From positions 78,014 through 142,013 of the forward strand of contig CAMFYL010000002.1 in NCBI GenBank assembly GCA_946002055.1: a stretch of DNA of 64,000 nucleotides. Direction: 5' to 3'. Both the position numbers and the translations under genes were made by a program. The notes below the pieces were generated by a model. The model saw only the letters and a program-made list of their open reading frames with translations, did not search any database and was not told the DNA's origin. Position 1 is the stretch's first letter, and each line of letters starts with the position of its first letter. The DNA is from an uncultured Roseburia sp. Its GTDB lineage: Bacteria; Bacillota; Clostridia; Lachnospirales; Lachnospiraceae. Positions 28,395 to 36,612 of this stretch are shown in pieces.

Positions 28395-29591
28395 ATGAAG
28401 GATTTAAAGCATCTATACTACTTTGAAAAGTTGTTGGAAGAAGCAAACAACGACTTGATTCGTCAAGCCCAGGACGAAGGCAAAAAATGTGTAGCTACGG
28501 TATGTGAAAACATTCCGGAGCCACTGTTGAATTTGCCGGGCACCTTTTCTGTGCGCTTGCGAGCACCTCGCACCGGTTCTATGGAGATGGCTACATATTA
28601 TATGACCAGCTTTCTTTGCGAGTACACAAGAGCTCTTTTAGAGAGAGCTATGGAGGGAGGATTCAATTTTGCAGATTGTATTATCTCGCCGGATGGTTGT
28701 TCTATGATGAACCGTTGCGTAGAGAATATGGAACTCCTGAATACCATGGGGGCTGGTAAGGAGAATTTCTTCTACGAGTTTATGGAGATTCCACAGAAGG
28801 GGGATCAGAACGGTTTAGACCTGTATGTATTACAGTGTAAGAATCATATCTTAAAGCCTTTGCAGGAGAAGTATGGCATTGATGTATCTGATGGAGCTAT
28901 TCGCAAAGCTGTGGAAGAACACAATGAGCTCTGTCGCATTATTCGGGAATTGGGAGACTTCCGCAAGGAGGAGAATCCTCGCATTACCGGTTACGAGTAT
29001 CATATTCTTACCATGGCAACCTATGTTGCGCCTAAGTATCTCTTAATGGATAAGCTGAGAGAGACCTTAGAGGAGGTTAAGACAAGGGAACCTGATGCAG
29101 ACAGCAAGTTTAGAGCAAGAGTTGTCTTTGTAGGTTCTGAGGTGGACGATGTTGATGTTATTAAGCTGGTAGAGGATTCCGGTGCATATGTTTGTGCAGA
29201 CCGTTTCTGTTTGGGATCTTTGCCGGGGCGTGATGAGATTGTACTTACAGATGATGAGGATGCGTTGACACAGGTGTGTCGTGCGTACCTGAAGAGAGGT
29301 CAGTGTCCACGTTATTGGGATACACCAAAGGTGGTTGGACGCCGTGAGTATGTGGAACAGGTTGCCAAGGAATACAATGCGGACGGTATTATTTACGAGC
29401 AGATTAAATTCTGCGATCCATGGGCATATGAGCGCATGGTAGGTACCGTTGTTATGCGAGACGATTATGGTTATCCTGTTTTGGCAGTTGACCGTCCATA
29501 TTCTATTGGTACATCAGGACAGATGCGTACAAGAGTACAGGCGTTTGTTGAGAGTATTGAGATTAAGAAAATCCAAGGAGGTGCGAAATAA
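28395..29591 (+). CDS. 2-hydroxyacyl-CoA dehydratase-like (HgdB superfamily) protein, subunit 1
   Basis: Cys motifs at family-typical places: SPDGCSMMNRC, CADRFCLGS, EQIKFCDPWAYE. Confidence 0.82.
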   Translation: MKDLKHLYYFEKLLEEANNDLIRQAQDEGKKCVATVCENIPEPLLNLPGTFSVRLRAPRTGSMEMATYYMTSFLCEYTRALLERAMEGGFNFADCIISPDGCSMMNRCVENMELLNTMGAGKENFFYEFMEIPQKGDQNGLDLYVLQCKNHILKPLQEKYGIDVSDGAIRKAVEEHNELCRIIRELGDFRKEENPRITGYEYHILTMATYVAPKYLLMDKLRETLEEVKTREPDADSKFRARVVFVGSEVDDVDVIKLVEDSGAYVCADRFCLGSLPGRDEIVLTDDEDALTQVCRAYLKRGQCPRYWDTPKVVGRREYVEQVAKEYNADGIIYEQIKFCDPWAYERMVGTVVMRDDYGYPVLAVDRPYSIGTSGQMRTRVQAFVESIEIKKIQGGAK

Positions 29592-31153
29592 TGGCTAAAG
29601 AAGTAGGCGCGGAAGAATTAGGCAGATTTTTCACCGACGGTAAGGTTAGAAAACGTCGTGAATGGCGTGGGTTTAAGGATACTTGGTATGATTACACAAG
29701 ATGGCTGTACATTATGAGCGTACTGATCAAATTCGTAATGAAGCCTCGCAATGTTAAGGCTATGTTCCGCTATCGTTGGATGGTGAATTATTTGGCAGTG
29801 CCAATGATGGTAGATAAACACACCCAGGGCCTACGCGGACCATACCTTAGAATTTGCCACTTAGAGCAGGATTTGGTTGTATATGACGTGGCTAAGCTTT
29901 TGGACAACTTGTTCAGAGGCGACAGACGTATTGGCAATGATACAGAGTTTTCCAAGAAGGTTTGTCTTGTGGACGAGAACGAGATGACAGCTGTACTTAT
30001 GGGATTCCCTAACGTTAAGGGATTGAGCCGTGAGACACCATCCACATACGTTGCTGTTCTCTTGAATCAGACAGCAGCCCTTCACTACATTGATGTGGCG
30101 CAAGAGTATGGACTTCCCGGAGATGTTTGCCCAATGCCTGAAGCAGAGGCAGGCCTTTCCATTGATGATGATGCACCAATCCTTGGGGCATGTGCTGTTC
30201 AGTGTAACACCACCTGTGATGGTTCTTTGATGGGTAACGGTGTTATCTCTAAGAGACTTGAACTTGAGGATGGCATTCCTGTATTCCAGTTGGCAGCTCC
30301 ACTTCGTCACAGAGAGGATGATGTACAGGAATATGCTGCACAGGAAATCCGCAATGCTATCGCATTTATCGAGGAGCATACAGGAGAGAAATGGGATTGG
30401 AAATACTACTTTGAATGTGCGAAGCGTGTAAACGAGTCCACCCGTCATCGTATGGATTGGTTGGATATGAACAAGACAGATTACCCACAGGTATTCGGTT
30501 CTAACCTGGCCCTTTACACAGAGACCAACTATATGGCTATCTGCGGTAAGGTTCCGGAATTTGTTGAGGTTGACCGCAAGATTTCTGCATTGGCAGAGCA
30601 GGCATACAAAGAGAAGAAGATGATGGCGAGAGAATATCGTCACCGTGCTATTATCTGGGGTGTACAGTCTCACTTCTATTTCGACTTCTTGCTTTGGCTT
30701 TTAAATTGCTGGGGTATTGTTCCGCTTACAGATATGCTTTCTATGGTTTCCACCAAGATGATTGCAGAAGAGGATACACCGGAAAACAGAGAACAGGCCA
30801 TCTATGATATGGCATGGCTTACTGAGAATATGATCATGCGTAACCGTACACACGGTGGATACAAGGTACTTCTTGATGAGCTTTGGGAGTTCTGTGAGGA
30901 GTTCAATGCAGATACCGTTATCCTTTGGGAGCATATGGCATGTAAAGCTTTGGATGGTATGCATGGACAGTTCGAGGAGAAGGCAAGAGAGCGCGGTATT
31001 CATTTGATTTGGGTAACTCATGATTTGTTTGACCCACGTATTGTATCTCGTCAGGGAATCAGAGATCAGGTTAACCGCTATATGAGAACGGTATTTAACG
31101 AGGAACCATTGGATCCATCATTGGAAGTTCTTCCGGATGAACATTCATGGTAA
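29591..31153 (+). CDS. 2-hydroxyacyl-CoA dehydratase-like (HgdB superfamily) protein, subunit 2
   Basis: 520 aa; Cys-containing motifs ACAVQCNTTCDGSLMGNG, LLNCWGIVPLTD, LWEHMACKALDG; ATG overlaps the previous stop (TAATG). Confidence 0.7.
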   Translation: MAKEVGAEELGRFFTDGKVRKRREWRGFKDTWYDYTRWLYIMSVLIKFVMKPRNVKAMFRYRWMVNYLAVPMMVDKHTQGLRGPYLRICHLEQDLVVYDVAKLLDNLFRGDRRIGNDTEFSKKVCLVDENEMTAVLMGFPNVKGLSRETPSTYVAVLLNQTAALHYIDVAQEYGLPGDVCPMPEAEAGLSIDDDAPILGACAVQCNTTCDGSLMGNGVISKRLELEDGIPVFQLAAPLRHREDDVQEYAAQEIRNAIAFIEEHTGEKWDWKYYFECAKRVNESTRHRMDWLDMNKTDYPQVFGSNLALYTETNYMAICGKVPEFVEVDRKISALAEQAYKEKKMMAREYRHRAIIWGVQSHFYFDFLLWLLNCWGIVPLTDMLSMVSTKMIAEEDTPENREQAIYDMAWLTENMIMRNRTHGGYKVLLDELWEFCEEFNADTVILWEHMACKALDGMHGQFEEKARERGIHLIWVTHDLFDPRIVSRQGIRDQVNRYMRTVFNEEPLDPSLEVLPDEHSW

Positions 31154-31190
31154 AGATAAGATTTGATAGACAGTAAGGAGAGTAAATATT

Positions 31191-31985
31191 ATGAAGTATT
31201 ATGGTGGATGTGACTCAGGAAGTACATACACAAAATGTGTGATTATTGACGAGACCGGTAAGATGGTAGCAAATGTTACCCTTCGTTCTCGTATTAACGC
31301 AGTACTCAGCTGTGAAGATTCTTTAAAGGAAGCCATTGCACAGGTTCCTGAATTAAACAGCGCAGAAGATTTAGATTACTTAGTAGGTACCGGATATGGC
31401 CGTAATAAGGTGCCTTTTGCAGACGAGAATATTTCTGAGATTAGCTGTCATGCAATGGGCGTACATATTGCAGACCCTTCGGTTAAGGCTATTATCGATA
31501 TCGGTGGGCAGGATGTTAAGGGTATTGCTATTGATGCTGACGGAACCGTTCTAAACTTTGCTATGAACGACAAGTGTGCAGCCGGCACCGGCCGTTTCTT
31601 TGAGACTATGGCCAAGGCCTTTGAGATGTCATTGGATGAATTCTCTAAGCTTTCCCTGAAGGCAAAGAATGTGATTCCAATCACAGCACAGTGTACGGTA
31701 TTCGCAGAGTCAGAGGTTATCTCTCTTGTGGGAGAGGGTAAGCCAATGGACGAAATTGCAGCAGGTATTGAGCTTTCTGTGGCAAAGAGATGTTTCGTAA
31801 TGTCTAAGAAGGCAGGTGCCGTGGATTCCATTACCTTGACAGGTGGCTGTGCGAAAAATGACGGTTTGAAGGAAGCAATTGAGAAGGTGTTGAACCTTAA
31901 GGTAATCGATCTTCCAATCGACCCACAGCTTATGGGTGCATTAGGAGCAGCTGAGTTCGCTCGTCAAAAGGGAATGGCTAGATAG
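31191..31985 (+). CDS. BadF/HgdC-type acyl-CoA dehydratase activase ATPase
   Basis: GGCDSGSTYTKCVIID, DIGGQDVKGIAID, NDKCAAGTGRFFE, QCTVFAESEVISL, LTGGCAKNDGL. Confidence 0.95.
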   Translation: MKYYGGCDSGSTYTKCVIIDETGKMVANVTLRSRINAVLSCEDSLKEAIAQVPELNSAEDLDYLVGTGYGRNKVPFADENISEISCHAMGVHIADPSVKAIIDIGGQDVKGIAIDADGTVLNFAMNDKCAAGTGRFFETMAKAFEMSLDEFSKLSLKAKNVIPITAQCTVFAESEVISLVGEGKPMDEIAAGIELSVAKRCFVMSKKAGAVDSITLTGGCAKNDGLKEAIEKVLNLKVIDLPIDPQLMGALGAAEFARQKGMAR

Positions 31986-31996
31986 GAGGAAGTGTT

Positions 31997-32164
31997 ATGG
32001 CAACATTTTTACATGTATTATTGATTATTGCTATCGTGTTTGTTTGCTTATTTGTGTTGAGCTTTATCGTTTATTTCTTCAACCTGGATATGAAGATGAT
32101 GACACTCTTAGAGCCAATGATGAACAAGCACTACGATAAGATTAAGAGGGATAAGCATCTGTAA
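31997..32164 (+). CDS. Small membrane-anchored protein (55 aa), absent from the ORF track
   Basis: MATFLHVLLIIAIVFVCLFVLSFIVYFFNLDMKMMTLLEPMMNKHYDKIKRDKHL*; AGGAGG RBS; stop overlaps next ATG (TAATG). Confidence 0.75.
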   Translation: MATFLHVLLIIAIVFVCLFVLSFIVYFFNLDMKMMTLLEPMMNKHYDKIKRDKHL

Positions 32165-32880
32165 TGAAACTATACGATGAAATAATTGCTAGTTGGAATG
32201 GGATGCTTTTAGAGTGTGAGGCCAAGTCTTTGCCAATAGAGGCTGATGTTAACTGGCCGGATGTTGGCAAAGACAATATGATTCTTCGCTCGGATATGGC
32301 GTATGAATTGGGAGGTAGCAGTGCCTCCATTCCCGCTTTAGGCGGAACCGCAATTACGGATGATAAGAATCTTGTTTCACAGGATGAGATTCTGCTTGTG
32401 GGACCGGATCTTCCGGAAATAAAAGCAGATGTCCCTTACGCCAGAATTGCTATGGCAAGAGTCCGCGGGGAGGAGATGGGTGAAGGGAACACCCTTTACA
32501 ATGCCATTCGCAACATTGAGTATGTGCGCTATCGTGTGAATCCACAAGGCTTTATGATGCGGGTGTCTTCTATGCACGAACGGGAGAGCGTTCGCGTGTC
32601 CAAGGATGCCATTGCAAATGGCCTTGACTTTAAAACCGTTGGAAATATGATGCTTCAGAGCTTTCATAGAAACACCAAGGTGGAGGCTGTAAAGATTATC
32701 TTTATTACCGCCCCGGATTTCCCTTACAACCAATTGGATAAGGATATCAGACAGGGTGAGAAAATCACCAAAACCATCGACCATATGTTAAAGAACGTAA
32801 TGTCAGATTGCAGCGCATGTAGCCTGCAGGAAATCTGCGATGAAGTAGAGGGCTTAAGAGAGTTACATTTTAAGCAGTAA
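32164..32880 (+). CDS. Stand-alone acetyl-CoA synthase (AcsB/CdhC) middle-domain-like protein
   Basis: LRSDMAYELGGSSA..., ILLVGPDLPEI, VRVSKDAIANGLDFKTVGNMML resemble AcsB RKGDMYVEMGG, IEVIGPDIDQI, LRVSKDAVAKGFRFKNYGEILV (recalled). C-terminal CSACSLQEIC. Confidence 0.65.
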   Translation: MKLYDEIIASWNGMLLECEAKSLPIEADVNWPDVGKDNMILRSDMAYELGGSSASIPALGGTAITDDKNLVSQDEILLVGPDLPEIKADVPYARIAMARVRGEEMGEGNTLYNAIRNIEYVRYRVNPQGFMMRVSSMHERESVRVSKDAIANGLDFKTVGNMMLQSFHRNTKVEAVKIIFITAPDFPYNQLDKDIRQGEKITKTIDHMLKNVMSDCSACSLQEICDEVEGLRELHFKQ

Positions 32881-32907
32881 CCGGTATTCTTACACATGGT
32901 AAAATGG

Positions 32908-32935
32908 TTGAGAAAATGTCAAAAAATGGTACAAT
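32908..32935 (+). promoter_or_regulatory. Candidate internal sigma-A promoter
   Basis: TTGAGA - 16 bp - TACAAT in the 115-bp gap before the 956-aa gene. Confidence 0.5.
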
Positions 32936-32995
32936 ATATACTAATAAAACCATTTACGAAACAATATAAAGTTTTATAAGAGGAGAGAAAGAAAA

Positions 32996-35866
32996 ATGGA
33001 CATGAACAAGTACAATGAGTGGCCGGCTAATCACAAGCATGATGCAAACCCAAGTCCTAAGATTATCGCTTTGGGTAAGAAGATTACTGATGTTGCAGGT
33101 CACATGATTGGTGGGGTTAAGGTTGAAGATCCGGAATACTGGGGTCTTGCTGAAATCATCACCGAAGAGATGGCTGAGGTTGGTCTCACCATGAAAAAGA
33201 GAGCTCATTACACCTTCGATCAGATGTGTGAAATGAACAAGGATAAGGTTGAGAAGCTTGGTAAAGATGGCTTCCAGAAGCTTTTGGATGACATGAGCTA
33301 CATTGGTTTGTTGGAGTATGACTATGGTTACCACTATGATCACAATGGCCGTACCGCTCCACAATCAGAGCGCAGATACATTCTTCCTATGTTTGTACCC
33401 GGTTCTGCAGAGTTGTTTAACATGGAAGAGCTTCCGGATGGCAGCAATCCTCGTTTGAAGGATCACCCGGATGTGGCATCTTTCTTCGAGAGAATGACAT
33501 ACATCCCATTGGAGGGTATTACCCAGATGGTACCTCCGGGAGGTGCCGGTGTAGGTATGCACGTTATTCCTGTTGAGAAAGCTATTGAGATGGATAACGA
33601 AGCTATTGATATTGAGAAGCTTTCTTACTGGCTCAGCAAATACGAAGGTAAGATTGGTGTAGGTCGTTGCTCCTGTCGTGCATCCCGTAAGGTGATCGGT
33701 GAAGGTGTAGCTGATGACGATTTCGCATGGTGTATCGGTGTTGGTGATTTCGCAGACTACTGTCGTGAGACCAATAAGGGTCACGATATCACTAAGGAAG
33801 AAGCACTTGCCATCTTAAAGAGAGCAGAAGAGAACGGTTTTGTTCACCAGATTACCAACATCGATGGAGAGAACAAGATTTTTGGTATCTGTAACTGTAA
33901 CGTTAATATTTGTAATGCACTTCGTACATCACAGTTATTTAACACTCCTAATATGTCACGTTCTGCATATGTTGCACATGTTGATAAGGATAAGTGTGTT
34001 GCCTGTGGTCGATGTGTAGAGTATTGCCCGGCAGGTGCTACCCGCCTGGGACAGAAGCTTTGCCAGAAAGATGGAAGTGAAGTGAAATATCCTAAGCAGT
34101 TGTTGCCGGATCACGTGAAATGGGGCAAGGAGTTCTACGATCCCGATTATCGTGACAACAACCGCGTGAATACACATAAGACAGGTACTGCACCATGTAA
34201 GAGTGCATGCCCTGCACATATCGCAGTACAGGGTTACTTGAAGAAGGCTGCACAGGGACAGTACAGAGATGCCCTTGCACTGATCAAGAAGCAGAATCCA
34301 TTCCCAGCTGTTTGTGGTCGCATTTGTAACCGTCGCTGTGAGGATGCTTGTACCAGAGGTACCATCGATCAGCCAATCGCTATCGATGCAGTTAAGAAGT
34401 TTATTGCAGATTTGGATTTGAATGCTGAGACAAGATATGTTCCTCCGGTAGTTATCCCAGCTAGTACATACAAAGATCATTGGGATGAGAAGATTGCTAT
34501 TATCGGTGGTGGTCCTGCAGGTTTATCAGCAGCATTCTTCCTGGCAGAGAAAGGTTATAAGCCTACTGTATTTGAGAAGAACGCTGAACCAGGTGGTATG
34601 CTTCGCTATGGTATTCCTTCCTACAAGTTGGAGAAGGATGTTATCGCAGCTGAAATCGACGTTATGAGAGAGATGGGTGTTGAGATTAAGACCGGCGTTG
34701 AGGTTGGTAAGGACATTAGTCTGAATGAGCTTCGTGCACAGGGCTACAAGGCATTCTACATTGCAATTGGATGTAGCGCAGGTCGTCGTCCCGGAGTCCC
34801 GGGTGATGATGCAGAAGGCACATTTACAGCAATCGATTACCTGAAGGATGCTAACTGTGGCGGTGCTGAATTTGGTGGTAAGGTAGTCGTTATCGGTGGT
34901 GGTAACGTTGCTATTGATGCATCCAGAGTAAGTGCCAGAAATGGTGCTTCAGAAGTAACACAGCTTTGCTTGGAGCCGGAAGGTTCTATGCCGGCATCTG
35001 ACGAAGAGATTCGTGAGGCTGGAGAAGACGGCGTAACCATTAAGTGTGGCTGGGGTCCTAAGGAAGTACTTGTTACTGACGGCAAGGTTTCCGGTATTGT
35101 CTTTAAGAAGTGTACACAGGTATTTAATGCCGAGGGTAGATTTGATCCTAAGTATGATGAGAATGAGACAATCACACTTGAGTGCGATAGAGTGATCTTT
35201 GCAGTAGGTCAGGCTTCTGTATGGGGCGATTTGCTGAAGGATGAGAACGTTGAATTTAGAGGACCTGCTCTTGTTGCTGATAAGGTTACATATCAGGTAC
35301 AGGGTGCTCCTGATCTCTTCATCGGTGGTGATGTTTATACAGGTCCTAAGTTTGCTATCGATGCAATCGCAGCAGGTAAGTTTGCCTCTGAGACATTGCA
35401 TAGATACGTACAGGGTGGACATATGACCATCGGTTTGAATCGTTGGGAGTTCATTCAGATTGACACAGATAACATCAAGGTTGAGAGTTATGACAACTCT
35501 TCACGTCAGGTGGAAGGTGTAGATAGCAGTGTTGCAGACAAGTCATTTAAGGATGCACACTTGACACTGACAGAAGAGCAAGTTAAGATTGAAACATCTC
35601 GCTGCCTTGGATGTGGTGCAACCATTATCGATGAGAATAAGTGTATCGGTTGTGGTGTATGTACAACCAAGTGTATGTTTGATGCCATCTACTTAAAGAG
35701 AGATCATCCAGAATGTTCTGAGATGACAGTGGCTGAGGATAAGTTTAAGAAGATCATTCCATACGAGTTAAAGCGTGCGGCTAAGATCGTATTTACTCCA
35801 AAGACTGCAGAAGAGAAGCGTCAGATTAAAGAATACAAGGAAGCATACGCAGCGAAGAACAAGTAA
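32996..35866 (+). CDS. Multidomain Fe-S flavoprotein: Cys-rich N-terminal domain, ferredoxin, GltD-like FAD/NAD(P) oxidoreductase, C-terminal ferredoxin
   Basis: CSCRASRK, ICNCNVNIC, CVACGRCVEYCP; GltD-type CGRICNRRCEDAC, IIGGGPAGLSAAFFLAEKGY, VVIGGGNVAIDASR; C-terminal CIGCGVCTTKC. Confidence 0.88.
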   Translation: MDMNKYNEWPANHKHDANPSPKIIALGKKITDVAGHMIGGVKVEDPEYWGLAEIITEEMAEVGLTMKKRAHYTFDQMCEMNKDKVEKLGKDGFQKLLDDMSYIGLLEYDYGYHYDHNGRTAPQSERRYILPMFVPGSAELFNMEELPDGSNPRLKDHPDVASFFERMTYIPLEGITQMVPPGGAGVGMHVIPVEKAIEMDNEAIDIEKLSYWLSKYEGKIGVGRCSCRASRKVIGEGVADDDFAWCIGVGDFADYCRETNKGHDITKEEALAILKRAEENGFVHQITNIDGENKIFGICNCNVNICNALRTSQLFNTPNMSRSAYVAHVDKDKCVACGRCVEYCPAGATRLGQKLCQKDGSEVKYPKQLLPDHVKWGKEFYDPDYRDNNRVNTHKTGTAPCKSACPAHIAVQGYLKKAAQGQYRDALALIKKQNPFPAVCGRICNRRCEDACTRGTIDQPIAIDAVKKFIADLDLNAETRYVPPVVIPASTYKDHWDEKIAIIGGGPAGLSAAFFLAEKGYKPTVFEKNAEPGGMLRYGIPSYKLEKDVIAAEIDVMREMGVEIKTGVEVGKDISLNELRAQGYKAFYIAIGCSAGRRPGVPGDDAEGTFTAIDYLKDANCGGAEFGGKVVVIGGGNVAIDASRVSARNGASEVTQLCLEPEGSMPASDEEIREAGEDGVTIKCGWGPKEVLVTDGKVSGIVFKKCTQVFNAEGRFDPKYDENETITLECDRVIFAVGQASVWGDLLKDENVEFRGPALVADKVTYQVQGAPDLFIGGDVYTGPKFAIDAIAAGKFASETLHRYVQGGHMTIGLNRWEFIQIDTDNIKVESYDNSSRQVEGVDSSVADKSFKDAHLTLTEEQVKIETSRCLGCGATIIDENKCIGCGVCTTKCMFDAIYLKRDHPECSEMTVAEDKFKKIIPYELKRAAKIVFTPKTAEEKRQIKEYKEAYAAKNK

Positions 35867-35884
35867 TAAAGGACGAGTGAAAGT

Positions 35885-36316
35885 ATGCATGAATTAGGAA
35901 TCGTGTTTCATATTGTGAAGACCGTTGAGGAGCTTGCAGTAGAGAATCATGTGAACCGTGTCAACAAAGTTACCTTGCAGGTGGGAGAGGTTTCTACAGT
36001 TATCCCGGAATATCTGGTGGACTGCTGGAACTGGAAATGCTCTAAGAGCGAAATTATGCAGGGGTGTGAACTGGAAGTGGAGATGATCCCGGCAGTGACC
36101 TACTGTGAGGATTGTCAACAGACCTATGGTACGGTAGAACACGGTAAGATATGTCCACATTGTGGAAGCGAGAATACTTATCTGGTACAGGGCAATGAAC
36201 ACGCCATCAAAGAAATCGAAGTATATAACGATGATGAAGCAAGCGACACTCCGCAAGTGAGTGCAGATGCTGATGGATTAGAGAGAATTCCGGAGATGGA
36301 AGAATCTCAAGAGTAA
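35885..36316 (+). CDS. hypA: HypA/HybF-type nickel metallochaperone
   Basis: MHELGIVFHIVKTVEELA (N-terminal MHE Ni motif), zinc site CEDCQQ...CPHCGS. Confidence 0.88.
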   Translation: MHELGIVFHIVKTVEELAVENHVNRVNKVTLQVGEVSTVIPEYLVDCWNWKCSKSEIMQGCELEVEMIPAVTYCEDCQQTYGTVEHGKICPHCGSENTYLVQGNEHAIKEIEVYNDDEASDTPQVSADADGLERIPEMEESQE

Positions 36317-36320
36317 AACA

Positions 36321-36365
36321 AAACACTTTGTGGTCTCAGGGGGGCTGCAAAGTGTTTTTTTTATT
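36321..36365 (+). terminator. Rho-independent terminator closing the operon
   Basis: AACACTTTG...CAAAGTGTT + T-run. Confidence 0.85.
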
Positions 36366-36463
36366 TCAATTTTGGAGGTTATATATTAAAATATATAGTA
36401 ACGATACACTTACAAACTATGAGCAAAAGAGGATGAGAATATGATGACAAGGGAAAAATTGTA

Positions 36464-36541
36464 ATGGAAAAGGTTTATGAAGCGGCTTTCAATCTTAGTG
36501 AAGAAGAATTGGATCAAATTGATTTTTCAGCCTTCCATTGA
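36464..36541 (+). CDS. Candidate micro-ORF (25 aa)
   Basis: MEKVYEAAFNLSEEELDQIDFSAFH*; start overlaps a preceding stop (TAATGG). Confidence 0.2.
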   Translation: MEKVYEAAFNLSEEELDQIDFSAFH

Positions 36542-36612
36542 CAAGGGGGTGGAAGAATTATAAACTCATAGTAAAATAATCCTATCAAAATGGTAGGAAA
36601 AGGAGTGAAGCT

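Noticed and set aside
29861-30673. 270-aa ORF on the - strand
   Set aside because: Antisense to the HgdB-like subunit 2; no RBS or domain pattern; shadow ORF.
28395-31985. Simple assignment as a 2-hydroxyglutaryl-CoA or lactoyl-CoA dehydratase operon
   Set aside because: The HgdB/HgdC families are present, but the partners (CooC, ACS-like domain, GltD-like flavoprotein, HypA) do not fit that pathway and no CoA-transferase or acyl-CoA dehydrogenase/Etf genes are seen.
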